Positions 1 to 8,496 of a stretch of 64,000 nucleotides of DNA are shown piece after piece. Source of the stretch: Novibacillus thermophilus (lineage in GTDB: Bacteria; Bacillota; Bacilli; Thermoactinomycetales; Novibacillaceae); contig NZ_CP019699.1 in assembly GCF_002005165.1 (NCBI RefSeq), positions 1,798,001 to 1,862,000 of the forward strand, read 5' to 3'. The position numbers and the translations under genes were made by a program. How positions within the stretch are numbered: the first letter of the stretch is position 1; every line of letters starts with the position of its first letter. The notes under the pieces are model-generated. The model saw only the letters and a list, made by a program, of their open reading frames with translations. It did not search any database and was not told the DNA's origin.

Positions 1-114
1 AATTTGAACGACATCCGCATTCTCAGTGTCACCGGTCGTTTCTTGGCCGCCGGAGCACGCGGTGAACGCGACAAAAACGGCTAGACTTAACAACCACCTT
101 TTTTTTCTCAACAC
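1..114 (-). CDS. ABC-type substrate-binding lipoprotein, N-terminal part only
   Basis: Reading leftwards from a GTG at 114 (or the TTG at 111) gives a basic N-terminus (MRKKRW), a hydrophobic stretch (LLSLAVFVAFTAC) and a lipobox Cys followed by SGG. This is the type II signal peptide of a Gram-positive lipoprotein. A good ribosome binding site (AAAGGAGAGG) lies just upstream. The gene runs off the left edge, so only about 38 residues are visible. It is downstream of a GH4 glycosidase and a ROK regulator on the same strand, which makes a sugar-binding lipoprotein of an ABC importer the likely identity. That identity is inferred from context only. Confidence 0.7.
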   Translation of the reverse strand, partial: MLRKKRWLLSLAVFVAFTACSGGQETTGDTENADVVQI

Positions 115-157
115 CGATATCCTCTCCTTTGAGTGATTTGGTGAAGTCCTTTCTCTT

Positions 158-1339
158 CTACGGTTTGAGCGGAGAATCGTGTTCCCTCAAACATAGGGCA
201 GCAGCGCCTATGAGCGACACGTGTTCCAAATGTGTCACGTACACATCTGTCACAAAAGGGAGGTGCTTTTCGATGAACCCTCGGATTTTCGGAAGGAACC
301 AAGCGCCTGATTTGGAAATACCACCTCCTAACACGACACATTCGGGGTTAAACAGGGCGATGACGTTGACAAGGGCGACCGCAATGTGGGAGACGGCTTC
401 GTCGACAGCGTTCAGTGCCAGTTCATCCCCTTGCATCGCGGCCTGAAAAGTGTCCTTCGCTGTCCACTGGCGCCGTTCAGGTTGTGTGTCGGCCATTTTT
501 TTGACGATAGAAGGCCCGCCGACGTGGCTCTCTAAAAAACCGTAACCGGAAAAAACGGGATCGTACGCCTCTGCTCTCTTTTTGTCTGTGATCATATACC
601 CGATTTCACCTGCGGCGAAAGACGAACCCCGGTACAGGCGACCGTTCAGAATAATGCCGCACCCGACACCCGTTCCCAGTGTGATCAAAATGACGTTTTG
701 TTTGCTTTTGGCCGCACCTTTCCACTGTTCACCGAGCACGGCGACGTTCACATCGTTGTCAACGTAGACAGGTAAGGGGAGCTGTTCGCTTAAACGATCT
801 CTTAAAGGGTAGTTTTTCCACCCGAGGCTGGGGGCTTCAAAAACGGCTCCGTTGCGTACATCCGTGATGCCGGGAACTCCGACCCCGACAGCCATAATAT
901 GCTTGTGAGACAAACCGCACTTTTGTATCAGACGGGACACTTCGCTGCTTATAGCCGATGTGAAGTCGTCTTGCACATACTCTTGCGTGGAGAGCTGTTT
1001 CAAGGAGACGAGCTCCCCTTCGAGGTTCATGATTCCGACGTCCGTTGACGTGCCTCCGATGTCGATGCCCACGATGTATTTAGCGTTACGGTTGAAATAC
1101 AGGCGGTACGGTTTTCTACCGCCTGACGCGCTGGCAAATGTGCTTTCCTTCTCGGTTATCCAGCCTTCCTTCAACAATTCTTCGACGATATTTGAAACCG
1201 TCGGTTTACTAATATTCAGGGCCTTTGAAATACTTGCCCGGGATTGCCCTTCAGAGTCTCGAATATACGTGAGCACCTTTTTTTTGTTTAAGTACTTTAA
1301 GTAGTTTGGGCGTGCGTGTGTGTTGTCGTGAGTGATCAT
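158..1339 (-). CDS. ROK-family transcriptional regulator (XylR/NagC type)
   Basis: The 393-residue protein has an N-terminal winged helix-turn-helix (about residues 20-65, with ASISKALNISKPTVSNIVEE) and a ROK sugar-binding/kinase-like domain. The phosphate-binding GIDIGGT motif is at 91-97, followed by VGVGVPG, YVDNDVN and LGTGVGCGIILNG. The Cys-rich zinc motif of many ROK proteins (CxCGxxGC) is not seen; the equivalent region reads GFLESHVGGPS. ROK regulators repress sugar genes and are induced by the sugar or its phosphate. The gene lies 21 bp downstream of the GH4 gene, so it is probably co-transcribed and autoregulated. A GTAAA-G-TTTAC palindrome upstream of the GH4 gene is a candidate operator. 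The inducer cannot be read from the sequence; an alpha-galactoside or uronide would suit the neighbour. Confidence 0.9.
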   Translation of the reverse strand: MITHDNTHARPNYLKYLNKKKVLTYIRDSEGQSRASISKALNISKPTVSNIVEELLKEGWITEKESTFASASGGRKPYRLYFNRNAKYIVGIDIGGTSTDVGIMNLEGELVSLKQLSTQEYVQDDFTSAISSEVSRLIQKCGLSHKHIMAVGVGVPGITDVRNGAVFEAPSLGWKNYPLRDRLSEQLPLPVYVDNDVNVAVLGEQWKGAAKSKQNVILITLGTGVGCGIILNGRLYRGSSFAAGEIGYMITDKKRAEAYDPVFSGYGFLESHVGGPSIVKKMADTQPERRQWTAKDTFQAAMQGDELALNAVDEAVSHIAVALVNVIALFNPECVVLGGGISKSGAWFLPKIRGFIEKHLPFVTDVYVTHLEHVSLIGAAALCLREHDSPLKP

Positions 1340-1360
1340 GCGTACCTCCTCTCAGGACGG

Positions 1361-2653
1361 TCAAGCTGTTTCAAAAAATTGCGGCAGATACGGTCTGTTC
1401 ACCTCCATTAGTTCGTCAAAGAGGTTGAGGGCTGCTTTTGCACTCGGGACGTTCGGATCCGTGAGCAAAGCTTGAATGGCAAGGTTTTTATCTCCTTCCA
1501 CGCCTGCTGCCACTGCCAGTTGCTGTACGTGAATCTGAGCGGAACAGAGGGAGGCGATCCCTTGAGGCAGTTCTCCGAGGGAAAGCCCGTTAATTCCGTT
1601 GCCACTGACGATAACCGGGATCTCGACAATGGCGTCCTCGGGCAAATTTCGGATATAGCCCTGATTGGGGACGTTGGCCGACAGAATTAAAGCGTTTGTG
1701 TTGCACGTCATTCCTTTGATAATGTCAAAGGCCGCTTCGACAGACGGAGAGATCAGCCGGTTGTCAATGGGCACTGTCCCATTCACGATGCCGTCAATCA
1801 CTTGGGCCGTATTTCGGCGACGCGATTCGTAATGTGCGAAGTCATATCCTTCTGTGCCCATCATCTCGTGGGCGTAAGGGAAAAATTCGCCGAGATGGTC
1901 GTCCCCGGAGGTGGGAAAGAGCCCGAAATGGCGAAAGACAAATCGGGACAGTTTTTCGAAGGCAGGGTCGTAGTCTTTTTCTTTTTCCCGCAGGAGGGGG
2001 TACAAGTCTTCTCCTGTCTCTTTGTCGCGAATGTCGACCATCCACGTCAGGTGATTAATCCCCCACGCTTTGACGTCTAGATCTTGGGGGTTTTTCCCAA
2101 GCAGGGTGGCGACAATTCGAATCCCTTCGTGAATCTGGTGACAGAGCCCGACAGCTTTGACGTTTGTGTATTGATGAATGGCAAGGCATATTCTGCTCTC
2201 CGGGTTTGTAAAATTAATGAGTAAGGCATCCGGGCACAGTTGTTCAATATCGCGGCAAATGCCCAAAATGATGGGGATATTCCGCATTGTGTGAAAGACG
2301 GCACCTGGTCCAGCGTTTTCTCCTAAAACGTGTTGGATCCCGTGTTTTTTCGGAATGTGAAAATCTTGTTTCCAAAGGGGAACGCGATCAACCGCAATGG
2401 AAGTAATGACAAAATCGGCGCCGGGAAGGGCTTCGGTACGGTCTGTCGTAAACGATATGGCGTATCCGGCATTTAAATGTCGATTGATGCGTTGAGCGGC
2501 TGTGGCCATTTTTTCTACCGCCGGGCGGTCAATATCGACAAAAACGAGTTCGCTTCCCCACAGTTCTTTTGTAGAAAAGGCGTCTTTGATCATGCTTAAA
2601 CCGAAAATGGCGCTCCCGGCTCCGATGATGACAATCTTTGGCTTTTGACCCAT
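1361..2653 (-). CDS. Glycoside hydrolase family 4 (alpha-galactosidase/galacturonidase-like)
   Basis: The 430-residue protein starts with a Rossmann motif (VIIGAGSAIFG, GAGS at 11-14), as GH4 enzymes need NAD+ and a divalent metal. VLGENAGPGAVFHTMRNIP and NFTNPES are typical GH4 blocks. The metal-binding Cys/His pair is at C171-H172 in the sequence GLCHQI. The CHxx motif places it with the non-phosphorylated-substrate branch (alpha-galactosidase MelA, LplD-type galacturonidase, alpha-glucosidase) rather than the phospho-glycosidases. The exact CHQI form does not match the variants I recall (CHSV, CHEV), so the substrate is open. It is a cytoplasmic enzyme with no signal peptide. It appears to be first in an operon with the ROK regulator and the binding lipoprotein, suggesting hydrolysis of an imported oligosaccharide. 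Confidence 0.9.
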   Translation of the reverse strand: MGQKPKIVIIGAGSAIFGLSMIKDAFSTKELWGSELVFVDIDRPAVEKMATAAQRINRHLNAGYAISFTTDRTEALPGADFVITSIAVDRVPLWKQDFHIPKKHGIQHVLGENAGPGAVFHTMRNIPIILGICRDIEQLCPDALLINFTNPESRICLAIHQYTNVKAVGLCHQIHEGIRIVATLLGKNPQDLDVKAWGINHLTWMVDIRDKETGEDLYPLLREKEKDYDPAFEKLSRFVFRHFGLFPTSGDDHLGEFFPYAHEMMGTEGYDFAHYESRRRNTAQVIDGIVNGTVPIDNRLISPSVEAAFDIIKGMTCNTNALILSANVPNQGYIRNLPEDAIVEIPVIVSGNGINGLSLGELPQGIASLCSAQIHVQQLAVAAGVEGDKNLAIQALLTDPNVPSAKAALNLFDELMEVNRPYLPQFFETA

Positions 2654-2678
2654 GGCAGCACTCTCCCTCGGTGAGTTT

Positions 2679-2689
2679 GTAAAGTTTAC
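2679..2689. promoter_or_regulatory. Candidate ROK-regulator operator
   Basis: An 11-bp palindrome, GTAAA-G-TTTAC, sits 26 bp upstream of the GH4 start codon, where a repressor would block transcription. ROK regulators bind A/T-rich palindromes of this general form. The rest of the 2654-2826 gap is AT-rich and must hold promoters for both divergent operons, but I could not fix them. Confidence 0.35.
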
Positions 2690-2826
2690 TTTCTAATTGT
2701 AGTATGCAATGTTAATTCATAAAATTCCCTATTTAAAGAATAATAATGATATAGAAATTATAATGAATGATACATACTAAGTATGATAAAAAAGCTTACT
2801 AACTTCGTAAAAAGTAGGAGGTGTTC

Positions 2827-2898
2827 ATGAAGTCTAAGGAGGAAGCCTCAGGGCATGGAGAGGGAGTTTTTAAAAAAAGAAGGAGGCTGAAGAAGTGA
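2827..2898 (+). CDS. Short upstream ORF, 23 residues, coupled to the PIG-L gene
   Basis: An ATG at 2827 is preceded by AGGAGGTG and opens a 23-codon frame ending in a basic tail (KKRRRLKK). Its TGA (2896-2898) overlaps the GTG start of the next gene in a GTGA arrangement. The ribosome binding site of the large gene (AGGAGG, 2881-2886) lies inside it. This is the geometry of translational coupling. No homologue is recognised. It may be a leader peptide controlling the exoenzyme or a chance ORF. Confidence 0.4.
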   Translation: MKSKEEASGHGEGVFKKRRRLKK

Positions 2899-5669
2899 GT
2901 CAACAGGACCTTTTGAAAAGGTTCACGTCTACGTTGCTGGCGGTCTGTCTCGTTGTCACTTTGTGCTGGCCGACGGTAAGGGCGCAACATGACAGTGATC
3001 CTGAGCTGTGGAAAGTGGTCAAACCGTTAGATACCATTGTCAGTTTCATGAATACAGGGGCGCACCCAGATGACGAGCGCAGTGCGTTGCTTGCGTACAT
3101 GTCTTTAGGAAAAGGCGTCCGCACCAGTAGTGTCATTGCGAACCGGGGCGAGGGTGGACAAAATGAAATAGGACATGAACTGGGGAACGGGCTGGGCATC
3201 GTTCGGACGCGTGAACTGGAAGAGGCGTCCAAAGTGACCAATGTCGATCTGTTTTTGCTAAGCCGGACGTTAGACGATAAAATTTACGATTTTGGCTTTT
3301 CCAAGTCTCCAGAAGAAACACTGGAAAAGTGGGGTGAAGAGGTAACGTATGAGCGGTTGATTCGCATTATCCGGGAACAGAGGCCAGATATTTTGTTCCC
3401 TTCATTCCGCGACGTACCCTCACAACACGGCCATCACCGTGCCATCAGCCGGCTGACCGTGCGGGCGTTTCGCGATGCGGCTGATCCGACAGTGTTTCCG
3501 CAGCATTTTGAGGAGGGGCTGGAACCGTGGCAGCCGCAGAAGTTGTACCTCCCAGGAACTGACGACGAGGAATCACTTCGATTTAACATCGGCGTCGTGG
3601 ACCCCGTGTACAAAAAGACGTATCCGCAACTGGGAGAAGATTCCCGCTACTTGCACAAAAGCCAGGGAATGGGGCGGGATTTGCCCGTAGAAGACTACTT
3701 TGTTTCCTTGTACTTACAGGATTCAGTCGTCGGCTTTGGACATGAAGAGACGATTTTTGATAACCTCCCTTACGATTTTGTGGAATATGGGGAGCAAATC
3801 GAAAGCGAGGACTGGAAGGAGAAGCTAGTTGAGCTCCAAAGCCGTTTGGATGAGGTGATTGATGCTTATCCAGATAAGGAAGATGTGTTACAAAAGTCTC
3901 AAGCAGCACTGGGTGACGTGCGACAGTTGATCGCCGACGCAGATGAAGACACCGACAGTCTTTCACAAGCACAGCGAGTCGATCTAACGTATCGCCTTAA
4001 AGTAAAAGAGGAGCAGTTACAGAAAGTCAGTGTAAAATCGTCGGGGGTCGAAGTGGCGCTCACGGCAACGAACGGACAGCTGACGAGGGGAACGACAGCG
4101 GACGTGACACTGACCATCCAGAACCGCGGAAGTGAAACACTGTCGAACGTCCAAATCGAACCTATCGTTCCGAGTGGATGGGATGTTTCAGATCCTCCCT
4201 CGCTTTCTTCAATTTCTCCTGGTGAAACGGCAACCGCCCCAATGACGGTTACAGTTGATCCTGAATCCGAGTATTTCCATCCGTATCAACCTCCTGTCGT
4301 CCAGGCGAACGTCCGCTACACGTTAAAGGGAGCTCCAATAGAGCAAAACATACATCCCGATGATACGATCGCCGTCTTACCTGACTTCGGATTAAACATA
4401 ACGCCGGAAGGCGCCGTATTTAGCACTGAGAAAAAAGGGCAGAAAATTGCAGTGGATGTGCACGTCACCAACTACGTCGACGGACCGAATGAAGGGCGTG
4501 TTGAGCTGGATGTGCCCGACGGATGGGAAGTTCAGCCCCAGAGCGCCCAGGTGTCATTTGCTGCACAAGGGGAGACGGAAAAGCGATCCTTTGTCGTTTA
4601 TCCGACAGACGATAGCAGCGCGGGGCACTATACCTTGATGGCCGTTGTTCACCATGCAGACGGTGAGTTTTCTACCCAGGTCCAACCTATTGACTATGAC
4701 CACATCGGGAGCAGTTACTGGCTGAAAGACGGCGAGTTCAACGTAGCGGCCTTTCCCCTTCAAACGGAGGACAGGTTAAAAGTCGGGTACGTGGACAGCG
4801 GGTTTGACCAAGTGGGCCAGGCGTTACGACAAGCAGGTGTCGATGTTGAATTTCTCGACAGAGATGCCCTGGCAAGCGGAGACTTGTCGCAGTATGACAC
4901 GATCGTCGTCGGCATACGCGCTTACCTCAGCCGGGAAGATCTCCTTGAACACAATGATCGCCTGTTGGAGTATGTTCGCTACGGCGGAAATGTCGTCATG
5001 CAGTACCACACGCCGGCAAGCAATTGGTCGCAAGATTTGCCGCCATATCCCATCCAGTTGGGGACGCCTTCCATCAGTTGGCGCGTCACAGACGAAACGG
5101 CCCCGGTTACGATTTTGGAACCAGAGCATCCGTTGTTCCAGGGCCCGAACACCATCACGGCAGACGATTTCAACGGTTGGGTACAGGAACGGGGCCTTTA
5201 TTTCCCGTCAAGTTGGGATGATGCGTATACGCCGCTGCTCTCTATGTCAGATCCAGGTGAAGAACCGATGGACGGGGGCCTTTTGGTGGCCGATTACGGC
5301 GCAGGGAGCTATATATTCTCCAGTCTCGTTTGGTACCGTCAAATACAGAGCCTCGTCCCCGGAGGGTATCGAATGTTTGTCAATTTAATCAGTTACAGCC
5401 GCGATCTCAGTTCAGCCGACATGCAGGAAGTTGTTCAGCGCCTGAACGAAGCGGGCGAGCTCGATCGCGATCGCGCTGTGCGTTCCTTAAAGATTCATTT
5501 GACGGCGGTTGAACGTTTTGAACAGCGAGATGCAGCCGAAAAAGTTGTGACACACATGAACCGTTTTAAACAGTTGCTCGACCATCAGTTCGAAAACGCG
5601 TGGATGACAGAGAAGGCATACAACATTCTCACAAAGAACGCTGACAGAGTGCTCGAACAGTGGCAGTAG
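2895..5669 (+). CDS. Secreted PIG-L-type deacetylase with NEW3, ThuA-like and FIMAH domains
   Basis: The 924-residue protein starts at GTG 2895 behind AGGAGG with an 8-base spacer. Residues 1-30 form a signal peptide ending at TVRAQ. The zinc-binding PIG-L/LmbE motif AHPDDE is at 56-61, with the second ligand region HGHH at 178-181; this family removes N-acetyl groups from GlcNAc-like sugars. A beta-sandwich resembling NPCBM-associated NEW3 follows (about 385-490, with NRGSETLSNV and VPSGWDV). An alpha/beta glutaminase/ThuA-like region (about 630-840, with LKVGYVDSG and YGGNVVMQYHTP) comes next. The last 75 residues are a FIMAH domain like that of the M6 protease at 27569-29857. It probably acts outside the cell on an acetylated polysaccharide. 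It is divergent from the GH4 operon, which may share its substrate. Confidence 0.85.
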   Translation: MSQQDLLKRFTSTLLAVCLVVTLCWPTVRAQHDSDPELWKVVKPLDTIVSFMNTGAHPDDERSALLAYMSLGKGVRTSSVIANRGEGGQNEIGHELGNGLGIVRTRELEEASKVTNVDLFLLSRTLDDKIYDFGFSKSPEETLEKWGEEVTYERLIRIIREQRPDILFPSFRDVPSQHGHHRAISRLTVRAFRDAADPTVFPQHFEEGLEPWQPQKLYLPGTDDEESLRFNIGVVDPVYKKTYPQLGEDSRYLHKSQGMGRDLPVEDYFVSLYLQDSVVGFGHEETIFDNLPYDFVEYGEQIESEDWKEKLVELQSRLDEVIDAYPDKEDVLQKSQAALGDVRQLIADADEDTDSLSQAQRVDLTYRLKVKEEQLQKVSVKSSGVEVALTATNGQLTRGTTADVTLTIQNRGSETLSNVQIEPIVPSGWDVSDPPSLSSISPGETATAPMTVTVDPESEYFHPYQPPVVQANVRYTLKGAPIEQNIHPDDTIAVLPDFGLNITPEGAVFSTEKKGQKIAVDVHVTNYVDGPNEGRVELDVPDGWEVQPQSAQVSFAAQGETEKRSFVVYPTDDSSAGHYTLMAVVHHADGEFSTQVQPIDYDHIGSSYWLKDGEFNVAAFPLQTEDRLKVGYVDSGFDQVGQALRQAGVDVEFLDRDALASGDLSQYDTIVVGIRAYLSREDLLEHNDRLLEYVRYGGNVVMQYHTPASNWSQDLPPYPIQLGTPSISWRVTDETAPVTILEPEHPLFQGPNTITADDFNGWVQERGLYFPSSWDDAYTPLLSMSDPGEEPMDGGLLVADYGAGSYIFSSLVWYRQIQSLVPGGYRMFVNLISYSRDLSSADMQEVVQRLNEAGELDRDRAVRSLKIHLTAVERFEQRDAAEKVVTHMNRFKQLLDHQFENAWMTEKAYNILTKNADRVLEQWQ

Positions 5670-5700
5670 ACGACACGCTGTACGGCGGTTTCTCGTGCAG

Positions 5701-5721
5701 GCCCCCTTAAGGGGGCATTTT
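5701..5721 (+). terminator. Rho-independent terminator
   Basis: GCCCCCTTAAGGGGGC forms a strong stem, followed by ATTTTT. It ends the PIG-L transcript before mccA. Confidence 0.85.
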
Positions 5722-5824
5722 TGTGCGTCATGTCAAGACCCGCGTGTCGTATCCGGCACCTTTTAAAACCTTCCTTTGACGTGATAATATGGAGAAGAGT
5801 GAAATCGTGAGTGGGTGATCTTAC

Positions 5825-6763
5825 ATGAGTCATGTCGCAAACAGTGTACACGATCTGATAGGGAACACGCCGATGCTTCGCATCCGACACTTTCCCCTTC
5901 CGAGGGGCGTCCGCCTGTTTGCCAAGCTGGAGATGTTCAATCCTGGCGGCAGCGTCAAAGACCGCTTGGGCGTCGCCCTCATACAGGCCGGAGAGGAGAG
6001 CGGAAAACTGAAGCCGGGCGGAACGATTATCGAACCGACGGCTGGCAACACTGGGATTGGGCTCGCCCTGGCGGCCATCGGCAAGGGGTACCGCGTCATT
6101 TTCACCGTTCCAGAGAAATTTTCGGTGGAGAAACAACAGCTGATGCGCGCCCTCGGAGCGGAAATTGTCAACACCCCGACGGAGAAAGGAATGCGGGGGG
6201 CGATCGAACGAGCACGTGAATTGCAGCAAGAGATACCGAATGCGTACTGTCCGCAGCAATTCGCCAACCCGGCCAACCCCGAAGCCCACTACCGCACGAC
6301 GGGTCCGGAAATTTGGGAGCAGCTCGACGGTGACGTCGATGTGTTCGTGAGCGGAGCCGGCTCCGGCGGAACGTTCATGGGGGCGGCCCGTTACTTGAAG
6401 GAACAGCGTCAGGACGTCCGTACTGTCATTGTAGAACCGGAAGGCTCTATTTTAAACGGCGGTGAGCCCGGTCCTCACAAGACCGAGGGAATCGGGATGG
6501 AGTTTTTGCCGGAGTACATGGATCGGTCGTATTTTGACGCGGTTTACACCATATCGGACCGCGAAGCGTTTCACTATGTCAAAGAATTGGCGTTAAAGGA
6601 AGGTTTGCTCGTCGGAAGTTCGTCGGGAGCCGCCTTTGCTGCAGCACTGCGCGAAGCGGAAAAGGCGACGTCCGGAAAGAGTATTGTCGTCATTTTTCCT
6701 GACAGCAGTGAACGGTATTTAAGCCAAGACATTTACGAATTTGAGGAGAAGGAGGACAACTAG
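5825..6763 (+). CDS. mccA: O-acetylserine-dependent cystathionine beta-synthase
   Basis: The 312-residue PLP enzyme belongs to the cysteine synthase family. Visible are IGNTPMLRI, the PLP lysine in NPGGSVKDR (K45), the substrate loop PTAGNTGIG, the phosphate-binding GAGSGGTFMG and the C-terminal PDSSERYLS. The family also includes CysK and CysM. The immediate neighbour is a gamma-lyase, and the TAG stop abuts its ATG. That pairing matches the mccAB (yrhAB) genes of Bacillus, where MccA joins homocysteine with O-acetylserine or serine to make cystathionine. The protein is cytoplasmic. CysK-like activity cannot be excluded from sequence alone. Confidence 0.88.
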   Translation: MSHVANSVHDLIGNTPMLRIRHFPLPRGVRLFAKLEMFNPGGSVKDRLGVALIQAGEESGKLKPGGTIIEPTAGNTGIGLALAAIGKGYRVIFTVPEKFSVEKQQLMRALGAEIVNTPTEKGMRGAIERARELQQEIPNAYCPQQFANPANPEAHYRTTGPEIWEQLDGDVDVFVSGAGSGGTFMGAARYLKEQRQDVRTVIVEPEGSILNGGEPGPHKTEGIGMEFLPEYMDRSYFDAVYTISDREAFHYVKELALKEGLLVGSSSGAAFAAALREAEKATSGKSIVVIFPDSSERYLSQDIYEFEEKEDN

Positions 6764-7900
6764 ATGCGCAAAGAGACGAAGTGTGTACACGGCGGCGTGT
6801 TCGGCGACGAGGTGACCGGGGCCGTCAGTGTCCCGATTTATCAAGTGTCGACGTACAGACAAGAAGGGGTGGGACGTCACAAAGGGTATGAGTACTCCCG
6901 CACTGGCAATCCGACCAGAAGTGCGCTGGAACAGTTCATCGCCGAACTGGAAAACGGCGTGCGCGGGTTCGCTTTCGCTTCTGGCATGGCGGCGATTTCC
7001 TCGGTGGTGATGCTGTTTGAACGAGGGGACCACTTTATCGTCGGCGACGATGTGTACGGCGGTACGTTTCGGGTCTTAAGCAAAGTGTTTACCCGATTCG
7101 GTATCGACGTGACCTACGTCGATACGAGTGATGTGTCGCGAGTTAAAGCGGCTGTAAAGGATCACACGAAAGCCGTCATCCTGGAAACGCCGAGCAACCC
7201 GCTGCTAAAAGTGACAGACATTGCGGCGGTCGCAGAGGTGACGAAAGAACACGACCTGTTGCTCGTGGTAGATAACACGTTTTTGACGCCTTACTGGCAG
7301 CAGCCGCTGGACCTTGGTGCTGACGTTGTGCTTCACAGCGCGACGAAGTATTTGGGCGGACACAGTGATGTCGTGGCCGGCCTCGTCGCCGTCAAAGATG
7401 AAGACTTAGGGGAACGGTTGCATTTTGTACAAAACTCGGCAGGAGGCATTTTAGGGCCGCACGACTCGTGGCTGTTAATGCGCGGGATGAAAACACTGGC
7501 ACTGCGCATGCGTCAGCATGAGGAAAGCGCGAGAAAACTGTCACAATGGCTGGCGGCAAGGAAAGACGTTCAACGGGTTTACTACCCTGGCCTTTCTACA
7601 CATCCCGGTCATGACATCGCCAGCCGGCAAGCGGACGGGTACGGCGGCATGCTGTCCTTTGATGTGGGGAGCGGTGACAGGGCGGAACGCGTCCTCTCCC
7701 GCGTCAAATACTTCACACTGGCTGAGAGTCTCGGTGCAGTGGAGAGTTTGATCTCCGTTCCCGCGCGCATGACGCACGCTTCGATTCCGGCAGAGCGCAG
7801 GGCAGAACTCGGCATTACGGACGGACTCATTCGCCTTTCGGTCGGTGTGGAACACGTCGAGGATTTAATGGAAGATCTGGATCAGGCGCTGGACGGTTAA
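6764..7900 (+). CDS. mccB: Cystathionine gamma-lyase / homocysteine gamma-lyase
   Basis: This 378-residue enzyme belongs to the Cys/Met-metabolism PLP family. Markers are YEYSRTGNPTR near the N-terminus, FASGMAAIS, ETPSNPLLKV, VVDNTFLTPY and the PLP lysine K195 in HSATKYLGGHSD. The C-terminus has SLGAVESLI and RLSVGVEHVEDL. It splits cystathionine into cysteine, ammonia and 2-oxobutyrate, completing the conversion of methionine-derived homocysteine to cysteine. It starts directly after the mccA stop with GGAGAAGGAGG upstream, so the two are translated as a pair. Cystathionine gamma-synthase is the main alternative, but the mccA partner favours the lyase. Confidence 0.88.
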   Translation: MRKETKCVHGGVFGDEVTGAVSVPIYQVSTYRQEGVGRHKGYEYSRTGNPTRSALEQFIAELENGVRGFAFASGMAAISSVVMLFERGDHFIVGDDVYGGTFRVLSKVFTRFGIDVTYVDTSDVSRVKAAVKDHTKAVILETPSNPLLKVTDIAAVAEVTKEHDLLLVVDNTFLTPYWQQPLDLGADVVLHSATKYLGGHSDVVAGLVAVKDEDLGERLHFVQNSAGGILGPHDSWLLMRGMKTLALRMRQHEESARKLSQWLAARKDVQRVYYPGLSTHPGHDIASRQADGYGGMLSFDVGSGDRAERVLSRVKYFTLAESLGAVESLISVPARMTHASIPAERRAELGITDGLIRLSVGVEHVEDLMEDLDQALDG

Positions 7901-8030
7901 CGTAGTCAAGCGCAGACGGAGAAGGGGGTGTACTCAAGGCATCCCCTTTCCAGCACCTATGTGACGCGATTTTCTGCTAGTGCTGTAACGGGGGCAACCG
8001 TTAGACAACAAACTGAATGGAGGGACACGA

Positions 8031-8357
8031 ATGACGCGGCGTTCAAAAGTGGTCGAAGTGACCGTGTACGGAGCGCAAAAACTGTGTCCATCATGTCTCA
8101 ACCTGCCGTCGAGCGAAGAGACGGCCGATTGGCTGGAAGCCGCGTTAACGCGGGATTACGGCGACGGTGTCCGTGTGCGCTATGTCGATATCGACCAGCC
8201 GCACAACCGGCACAACCAGTTTGTCGAAGCTATTTTAGCGGATCGCTACGCTTACCCCCTCATCGTCATTGGCGAAGAAGTAGTCGGTGAAGGCAACCCT
8301 CGCTTGAATGTCATCCGCCGCAAACTGGAGGAGATGGGGTTGGAGCGGCACGCCTGA
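8031..8357 (+). CDS. yuzD: YuzD-family (DUF1462) thioredoxin-like protein
   Basis: The 108-residue protein has a CPSC motif (LCPSCLNLPSS) near the N-terminus, YVDIDQPHN and a C-terminal YPLIVIGEEVVGEGNPRLN. This is the pattern of the YuzD family, which has a glutaredoxin/thioredoxin-like fold and is presumed to be a thiol-disulfide protein. The start is the ATG at 8031 behind ATGGAGGG. In Bacillus yuzD lies close to yuzB and yutM; here an ECF sigma operon separates them. The 130 bp upstream contain a weak hairpin at about 7923-7949 but no other gene. Confidence 0.8.
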   Translation: MTRRSKVVEVTVYGAQKLCPSCLNLPSSEETADWLEAALTRDYGDGVRVRYVDIDQPHNRHNQFVEAILADRYAYPLIVIGEEVVGEGNPRLNVIRRKLEEMGLERHA

Positions 8358-8423
8358 ACGAGCTGACAGTTGGAAGAAGGGCGGTGTGGAGAACCTGCCG
8401 CCTCAGTTTCAGAAGAACGGGAT

Positions 8424-8449
8424 TGAAACTTTTTCGGTTGCTCTTCGAC
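8424..8449 (+). promoter_or_regulatory. ECF-type promoter (TGAAAC-N16-CGAC)
   Basis: TGAAAC at 8424-8429 and CGAC at 8446-8449 are separated by 16 bases, 47 bp ahead of the sigma gene start. This matches the -35/-10 layout used by SigX/SigW-class sigma factors and implies that the sigma factor transcribes its own operon. Confidence 0.6.
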
Positions 8450-8496
8450 TAATGGAGTGAGGCGAGGCGGCAACTCGGAAGGGAGCTTAAGGACGC

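Noticed and set aside
4804-5388. A 194-codon plus-strand frame inside the PIG-L gene
   Set aside because: It is an out-of-frame shadow of the FIMAH/ThuA-like coding region.
5585-6289. A 234-codon open frame on the minus strand across mccA
   Set aside because: It is antisense to a clear cysteine-synthase-family gene and shows no domain pattern.
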